Positions 9,145 to 14,840 of a stretch of 14,840 nucleotides of DNA are shown in pieces. The stretch is from Chalciporus piperatus. Lineage: Eukaryota; Basidiomycota; Agaricomycetes; Boletales; Boletaceae. The notes under the pieces are model-generated. The model had not been told where the DNA came from. It worked only from the letters and a program-made list of their open reading frames with translations, and ran no database searches. The stretch covers positions 1 through 14,840 of the forward strand of contig JBBPTG010000419.1 of assembly GCA_038093975.1 (NCBI GenBank), in the 5' to 3' direction. Each line of letters opens with the position of its first letter. Position 1 is the stretch's first letter. Position numbers and translations under genes: made by a program.

Positions 9145-9649
9145 ATGTCCAAGTCAAAGAAAGCTCATCTCCGTGCTAGCACCATCGGAAAAGACGTCCC
9201 AAGTGTTTGGTTACCGAATCCTGGTGGTACGGGCAAGTAAAAGCAAATGTGTTCACTTGTGTCACGGCACTAACACCCAGTACGTATTTGTCCTGCAGTT
9301 CTCTACATTGCCGGCGGACCATCAACGCCATCCCAAGGCACACCCACACCCACACCCACTCCCTCGCGCAAGCGCAAAAGGGGTGTCAATTCTTCGCCTC
9401 AACTCTCCGACGTCGAAGATGACAAGATTGTGCAGTTCTTCACTGCAGCCTTCAAGCTTCTCGCCGACGGCGTTTCTCAACTACCGGATTCTGAACACAA
9501 GACTAGGCTCTCCAATATCCTCCGTAGTTTCTCTGAGGTTTTGCCCGACGTAAGTAAGGTTATCAGATCTCTATACATTTGCCGAGCTAATGAGCCAATA
9601 GTGTGAGGCACCTGTCAACCGTGACGGAGATGTGAATGCTGCTCAGTAA
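9145..9649 (+). CDS. Small hypothetical protein with basic nuclear-type motif
   Basis: Three exons: 9145-9226, 9281-9549 (or 9299-9549 with an alternative acceptor), 9602-9649 with TAA; 132 or 126 residues, both in phase. The N-terminus is basic (MSKSKKAHLRASTIGKDVP). A Thr-Pro repeat (TPTPTPTP) leads into SRKRKRGV, which looks like a nuclear localisation signal. An amphipathic helical region follows (DDKIVQFFTAAFKLLADGV, then HKTRLSNILRSFSEVL). The protein ends PVNRDGDVNAAQ. The first donor (GTACGG) is atypical, but it is the only one that keeps the frame. The gene sits 196 bp upstream of the KDZ transposase on the same strand, so it could be a passenger or accessory of that element. I do not recognise the family. 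Confidence 0.6.
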
Positions 9650-9845
9650 TGTGCTCCACATATCTCCAATAACATCCACTCCACGTGTGCTCCTATCACG
9701 AATATCCTCGGCGTTTCAGAGGGTTGAGGGTATTACTTTATCTACTTAAAGTACATTTGTCTGTTGCTTGTATCCCTAAGACCCCAGAACTTTCGTACTT
9801 CTCTCTGAATATCGTGTCTCTATCCCGTCTCTTTGCCCGCTCGAC

Positions 9846-12800
9846 ATGCCGGGACCCAAACGTCGCACGAAACCCGTGGTGTATAATGACGCTGAAGTCA
9901 CTTCCCAGGCTCCCGAGCCGCCGACTTCAACAGCCGTCCCACACATCAGCTATCATACACAACATGGTTCCCTTTCAGTTTCACGGCAATTCGTTCAGAG
10001 AACCTTGGAGAGGCCACCTAACGTCGAAGCAGATCTCATGGAAGAGATGCAGTGGGATGGCTTAGACATTCTCCCACCGGCGGAGAACTCGGATCAGGCA
10101 GAGCTGACCGCTACCATGACATCCGAGTCATTGAAACGTCCAGTATATGCCAGTGTGAGTCCATATTATTTTTACCCTAGACTAAAATAACCACCCAGGC
10201 TGTCACTTGCAGGACCGACCACTATTGGCGTGGATTCCATACCGCGCTATGTTTTTAGACGAACTTATCCGTCACGAAGGGCGGTGTGGTTCTCTTAACA
10301 GCACATGTGTTCACTGTCAGAAGCAAGATGGGGTTTATCGCTGTGACGACTGCTTTGCCATGGAACTATATTGTCCCGAGTGTATCGTTGAACTGCACGT
10401 GGCATCCCCATTGCATCACATCAAGGTTCGACGTTCCCATCAACTTGAATCTAATAATATTTCACTGACACATTCGCAAATAGCACTGGGATGGTACATT
10501 TTTCACGCGAATCTCCCTCAAGTCGCTTGGGCTCCGTGTCCAGTTGGGCCATCCGATCAAGCAGTCTTGCATTAGGCCAATTCCTGTCTCCAAAAATGAC
10601 GACTTTCTTATCATTGATAGCAATGGGATCCACGAGGTTGGCCTGGACTTTTGTGGGTGCGAAACTGCCCAAACCCATACGAAGCAGCTGCTTCGAGCAC
10701 GATTGTATCCAGCGACCGTCCGTGATCCCCATACGGCGGCCACATTCCGAGTCTTGCAGCAATTCCACCTCCTCTCATTCGAGTCCAAGGCATCAGCATA
10801 TGAATTTTATTCAGCCCTTATTCGACTGAGTGATAATACAGGTATCCAGAAGCCTCGGGTAAGTGGCAGGTTGTGCGACACAACATTTTACATATCTGGT
10901 TATAGGACCGCTACGAGGAATTCATGCGTATGATTCGCGAGTGGCGGAGTCTCAAGTTACTCAAGCGTATGGGATGCGCACATGATCCGACAGGACTCGG
11001 AGTGACAACTGCTGGCCAGTGCGCAGTTCTCTGTCCGGCGTGTCCACAACCAGGAAAGAACATCCCCCCCGACTTCTTCAAGGCTCCGCCGTCACACAGG
11101 TATGCAATATCGCTTCTATTGGTGTATTCGATTACTGACACCTTTTTTTCAGCTGGATATACACTCTTTTTGTGGGCATTGACGCAAATTTCCGTTTGAA
11201 GCGCCGCAATATCTCCAACAATGCTGTTGACCCCAGTCTGAACGGTGGCTCAGCATACTTTGTGGAGGAAAACACATTCAAGACGTACCTCTTGCTTCAC
11301 GCAGCTGATTCACAGGAGGTATGTATTCTTTCCATTTACATTTCAGTTTACGACTAACTTGGGAATCAAGAAAAGTACTTGTTCGGGGCATAGTGCCGTG
11401 AATCTGGTGAATACAAAGAAATCACACGGTCTGGCAGCAACGGGAGTCGGGACGATAGACTGCGCACGTCACAATATGAAGCTTCCCACAGCTGTCGGAG
11501 ATTTACAAAAGGGGGAAAAGTAAGTGCTGCTTCCGTGTTGCCAGGTATCGACTCTAACTTCTATTGTAGATATATCAATATGGATTACCTCTTCTTCTCC
11601 GCCGTCAAACACTTCTCTTCGCTGACCCGCATCTTCGCGTCTTACGACATCGCATGTCAGTGGAACAAAAAATTGTGGGAGAGGATGGAAATGCTCCCCT
11701 CGAGCCTTTGGTTTGACCGTGAAATCGGGCGCGTAGATTTTGCTGTGCCTAAATTTCATCTGCCCGCACACAAAGAACCATGTCAGCTTAGTTATTCATT
11801 CAATTTCACACCTCAGGTCGGACGTACAGATGGTGAAGCACCAGAGCGCGGGTGGGCAAATATCAACCCTGTGGCGTCAAGTACCAAGGAAATGGGTCCT
11901 GGCTGTCGAAGGGACACATTGGACGACTTCTTTGGCGACTGGAACTGGAAGAAGACCATTGGTTTAGGTAAGTGGTCGTGCACCACTCTCAATAGGCGAT
12001 ACTCTAACAAGTCGTGTAATACAAGGTGATGCATTACTTACAAAAATGAAGGAAGCCATCGTGCAAAAGCACCAGCAATATTCGGCACTGCAAGGACTTG
12101 AGGCTGCATTATCTCCTGAACAGGTATCTCAATGGACGAGCGAGGTTGAGGCTTGGGAGGCGAATCGAGAAGCACCGAATCCATACCGCCGCAAACGAGA
12201 AGGTAATGGAATTACAATATTCCCAATTCCGTGCGCTAAGGCCTTGTAGTGGTCACACAGGCCAAGGTCCGCCTTGAACTGGCGAAAGACGAGGCAAAGC
12301 TACTACAAGAAGGCGATGACGTATCACTAGACGCCGAAGTATCTCCCAGTGTCCTGATTAGTACAGGATTAGATCTCGAGAACCAACAGTAAGCAAATAC
12401 CATTAGGGGCTCATAAGCTGGATTATTGACGAAACTTAGGCGTCGTTTGGGGATGGAGTTATCCTCGCTCGTCTCAGATGCTACGGACGCCCAGAGGCTG
12501 AAAATACAGAATCGGATCAATGTATTGCAGCGGAAGATTGAGGCCTGGACCTCCGTTCAGATACTGTACATGCCATTAGTCGCGCGTCAACGCGCCAACG
12601 ACGCGAGCGACATTGATCCATCCCAGGAAGCATGTCCTCATCTCTTCAACCTCCTCCTTCCGTTCCAGTGCCCACCACCATTCAGCAATCATCATCTGAA
12701 GGAGTACGAATGGAAGCTACGATATGCACAGGGATTGGATGCGCTCGAGGAAATCCGCCAAAATTTGCGCCTTCGTTCCTACCTCTTGCAGTTCAAACAG

Positions 12801-13420
12801 GGAAATATCAGGGGTCAGGTCGCGAATACGCGCGCGCAGAACACGCTGAATGCAGTGAAAGAGAAGATCAAGGCTAGCGTCAGCAAATATCGTGCGGCAC
12901 ACACTGCGCTCACGTCTTTGAGCCCCGCACTTGAGAAGACTGGATGGGATGTGGTCATTCGTGTATTGAAGGATGAAGATGTTCGTGCGTTGACTGTGGG
13001 GGTTGACGGGGAGACAGAGGGGCGTCGCACACTCTCATGGATCTGGCAGACACCTGGAGTCTCAGATAGTCAAGACGAGGACTTACAAGACTGTGAGGAC
13101 CAGCCGTAACTCGACCCGTGAATAACTAACAGCAGTTTTTAGCGCTACGCATTGAATGGTGCAAAGTACGAGCACGAAGCCATCGATGGGCCGAAGAAGT
13201 CACTTTGCTCTTGGAAGAAATGCGCCGTGTTAGGGAGTTTTTTGGCTGGAAAGCGCGGTGGTGGCAAGAACAATCTGGTAATCGTCAAACATTGGACGCG
13301 AGTATGCAAGAGGGCCTTGTGGCTTATTGTGGACGACAGGCAGCGCTCCTCTCTACTCTGAAAGCTTCGTGTGAAAAGAAGTGGGCGGATGTGCCACGCA
13401 TGGTTCTCGGGGTGCAGTAG
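9846..13420 (+). CDS. KDZ-family (Kyakuja-Dileera-Zisupton) DNA transposase, apparently intact
   Basis: Eleven exons: 9846-10154, 10213-10425, 10484-10858, 10906-11099, 11153-11318, 11371-11519, 11570-11967, 12026-12202, 12250-12388, 12440-13092, 13143-13420; 3051 nt, 1016 residues, every phase consistent and no internal stop. A basic N-terminus (MPGPKRRTKP) precedes a CxC2-type cysteine cluster (C128, C135/C138, C147/C150, C157/C160, H165, H171/H172), the zinc-binding module that accompanies KDZ transposases, followed by HWDGTFFTRISLKSLGLRVQ. A second cysteine group is CAVLCPACPQPGKNIPP (338-354). The transposase core shows FVGIDANFRLKR (D374), GVGTIDCARHNM (D449), SYDIACQWNKKL, PKFHLPAHKEPC and GRTDGEAPERGW (555-564); these should hold the RNase H-fold acidic residues that cut and join DNA. 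The C-terminal third is charged and helical (WCKVRARSHRWAEEV, EFFGWKARWW). The last intron (13093-13142, donor GTGAGG) is chosen by phase; without it the ORF would stop at 13109. Confidence 0.9.
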
Positions 13421-13796
13421 CTGGTGTCACTCCAAGTGTTGGTTCCTGATTGGCGACTATATGCGGAATGTGTATGTGGTATATCTCAGATTCGGACTGT
13501 CTTTGAATCAATTGATCGTTGGTTACTTGCCGTTTACCAAAAGGGGAATAGACAATCAAGGGCGGATGAGATATTTTCGGGCCTGGATCCTCGTGCTGTT
13601 GTTACACAGATGATATTCGTGCACAAGTTTTGCAAGGCGGGATTCAAGTGCATGTGCACAACAGTAAAATCTACAAGAACAGGTTGTAATGCACAACTTC
13701 TACAGGTAGGGGTGGCGTTCGGGCCTCTTCTTCTCTTCCCCACCTTGCAAGTAACACGACACTGGCGGCCGATACCTACCAATCGAGTCCCTCCCA
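13421..13796 (+). other. Gap downstream of the KDZ stop; frame stays open
   Basis: After the TAG at 13418-13420 the transposase frame remains free of stops to 13924, about 168 codons, running past the start of the BTB-type fragment in another frame. The translation (LVPDWRLYAECVCG, QIRTVFESIDRWLLAVYQK) resembles nothing I know. It may be 3' untranslated sequence that is open by chance, a decayed extension, or another gene's exon. Motifs GTTGTGCATTAC (reverse, 13686-13697) and related GTGCAC strings lie near its right side. Confidence 0.35.
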
Positions 13797-14115
13797 ATGT
13801 CAGATACAACAAAGCAGGAACGCATCGAGGAATTCTTAAGGAAGTCTCTCCTCGGGGACGAGCTTATCAACACCCAATTCCATCTCTTCTCTGCGAAATC
13901 AGTGTCATCAGGAAGAGTCACTAAACCTCGTGTTCTATGTGCGAACAACGTTCTTTTCGCCAAGAGCTCGAAATACTTCTTAGACCGTAAGCGATTCAGT
14001 TCTTCTGTCGGTTCATGGTCGGTTAATTCAATAGCGGCTCCTAGCATTGAGTTCGGATATAAATCCCTCTGACACAGAGTCATTGATCGACATCACTGGT
14101 GACAATGACCTCTGA
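13797..14115 (+). pseudogene. BTB/POZ-type mushroom protein, N-terminal fragment with frameshift
   Basis: The start MSDTTKQERIEEFLRKSLLG, then FHLFSAKSVSSGRVTKPRVL, then CANNVLFAKSSKYFLD matches the opening of a large Agaricomycete family whose full members continue into an acidic linker and a BTB-like domain used for protein-protein contact. Exon 1 is 13797-13986; a 48-nt in-frame intron (GTAAGC..AATAG) joins exon 2 at 14035 to give PAPSIEFGYKS. The frame then stops at 14070. Shifting by one base at about 14064-14067 opens SDTESLIDITGDNDL with a stop at 14113, acidic as expected for the linker, so a one-base insertion is likely. The rest of the protein is missing, and the opposite strand here is the end of a glycosyltransferase fragment. 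Confidence 0.55.
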
Positions 14116-14679
14116 AATGAACGTTGAGTGGGTCTTGATCGCGGAATGGTGTAGTGCCCTTCATCCTGCAGCAAAGTCTTTCAAGCGCTGGGATGGTGGG
14201 GCGAACTTTGGGGAGGTCGATGAGCAGAACTCCCGAATTGAAGAACTGCCCCCGAGGGGCTTGCACATGTTCGTGCCCCATCGGCATCCATGGATCGGGA
14301 ACGACACCGAGAGAGTAGTCTCTGAGGTCGGTATCCCATAGTTCCCGTAGGTCCTTACGGACGAGGATGTCCGCATCGAGATAAAGAACTCGCTCGACGG
14401 ATAAGTGCTTCATCATATCGATTCTGGCCCACGCTGAGCCCAGCTTGGTTCCTAGAGAGTCGGGAGGCAGCTCCATGAAGAGAAGGGTGATATCCGTGCG
14501 GATAGGCAACGATGCTTCAATCTTCTTCTTCTCTTCCGCACCAAGACCACAGTCGTAGACATAGAGCGTGATGGGCCCGCGTACGTTTTCCGCTATACCT
14601 CGCAGGGTTGCATGGCATAGGCGGAGTCGACAGTGAGCGCGATGTGTATTCTGTCACGAATATCCTCGTCTGACTGCAT
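14093..14679 (-). pseudogene. Glycosyltransferase family 8 (glycogenin/galactinol-synthase-like), frameshifted and truncated
   Basis: GT8 enzymes move a sugar from a nucleotide donor using a metal held by a DxD motif. On minus, the ATG at 14679 gives MQSDEDIRDRIHIALTVDSA then YAM, and this frame stops within a few codons near 14602. A different frame resumes at once with ATLRGIAENVRGPITLYVYD, ITLLFMELPPDSLGTKLGSA, VERVLYLDADILVRKDL (the DxD motif is DAD) and QFFNSGVLLIDLPKVRP, ending DQDPLNVHFRGH and then CHQ-stop at 14095. In intact relatives HFRGHW.. continues for roughly another hundred residues with the second half of the fold, which is absent here. The join near 14610 lacks a few bases relative to the family consensus, so it looks like a deletion rather than an intron. 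Two lesions make this a likely pseudogene. Confidence 0.75.
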
Positions 14680-14840
14680 CGTTGCTAAAGGTAATGGTTA
14701 CAGCGGTCAAGTACAGGGCAATCATGACGACTCCTTACCTGATCAAGAGGTGTAAGGAGTTGGTAAGGAGAAGAAGGTGCGGTCCGGGTCCTGGGTATAT
14801 GTGCAAGTGATCGCGAGATTGCGGCTAATCGGGAGAACAC
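14680..14840 (-). promoter_or_regulatory. Upstream region of the GT8 gene with a likely 5' UTR intron
   Basis: On minus, a sequence with donor GTAAGG and acceptor CTTTAG spans 14738-14685 (54 nt) and ends five bases before the ATG, fitting an intron in the 5' untranslated region. A TATA-like CATATACC lies near 14795-14802. The regulatory reading is tentative. Confidence 0.4.

Larger units (their letters stand above)
9650..13796 (+). mobile_element. KDZ-type DNA transposon, true ends not resolved
   Basis: Minimum block around the complete KDZ transposase gene: 196 bp upstream, the gene, and 376 bp downstream. I could not identify terminal inverted repeats or a target duplication by eye. KDZ elements (Kyakuja-Dileera-Zisupton) are known as large DNA transposons expanded in basidiomycetes and may carry additional genes, so the true element may be longer than drawn. 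Confidence 0.45.

Noticed and set aside
13700..14083. 127-codon minus-strand open stretch
   Set aside because: Antisense of the BTB-type fragment, whose plus-strand reading matches a known family opening; it also does not continue the GT8 fold.
9698..14667. Exact 15-mer TCACGAATATCCTCG shared by the KDZ upstream region (about 9697-9711) and the GT8 coding region (about 14653-14667)
   Set aside because: In the GT8 gene it is ordinary coding sequence, there is no extension of the match, and one such match is plausible by chance.

Overview
The window looks like a transposon-rich, gene-relic-rich part of an Agaricomycete (mushroom-forming basidiomycete) genome. The evidence is many short introns of about 41-75 nt with GT..AG ends and CTNAC-like branch sites, a KDZ-family DNA transposase with a CxC2 cysteine cluster, and several protein families typical of mushroom genomes. 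All exon models below were built by hand from splice signals, phase and family resemblance; no database search was run.

Left part (1-2785): two related cytochrome P450 genes lie tail to tail. The plus-strand one is cut by the left edge of the window and shows its last 284 residues. The minus-strand one keeps only five 3' exons. Their five shared exons have the same intron phases, and two of them are identical in length (82 and 138 nt), so they are paralogues. Middle-left (about 2786-3822): a roughly 1 kb pyrimidine-rich non-coding repeat with related inverted repeats near its ends and a perfect 25-bp hairpin. It resembles a solo LTR or a non-autonomous element and lies exactly where the second P450 loses its 5' exons.

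Centre (3954-8892): three minus-strand multi-exon genes. These are a 732-residue mushroom-type protein with a tryptophan-rich N-terminal domain and a Ser/Pro/Ala-rich tail, a 207-residue protein with a basic MGRPxxY-type N-terminus, and a 211-residue protein ending in a small RNase H1 N-terminal (viroplasmin-like) domain. Right-centre (9145-13420): a small plus-strand nuclear-looking protein, then a complete KDZ transposase reconstructed as 11 exons and 1016 residues with no frame damage.

Right end (13797-14840): two broken genes converge and overlap. A BTB-type protein fragment on plus has a likely one-base frameshift and no C-terminal part. A family-8 glycosyltransferase on minus has a frameshift near its N-terminus and loses its C-terminal half.

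The P450s and the glycosyltransferase would be metabolic host genes. The KDZ gene, the 1 kb repeat and the cluster of lineage-specific proteins suggest repeated insertion and rearrangement. No CRISPR array, tRNA or rRNA was seen.
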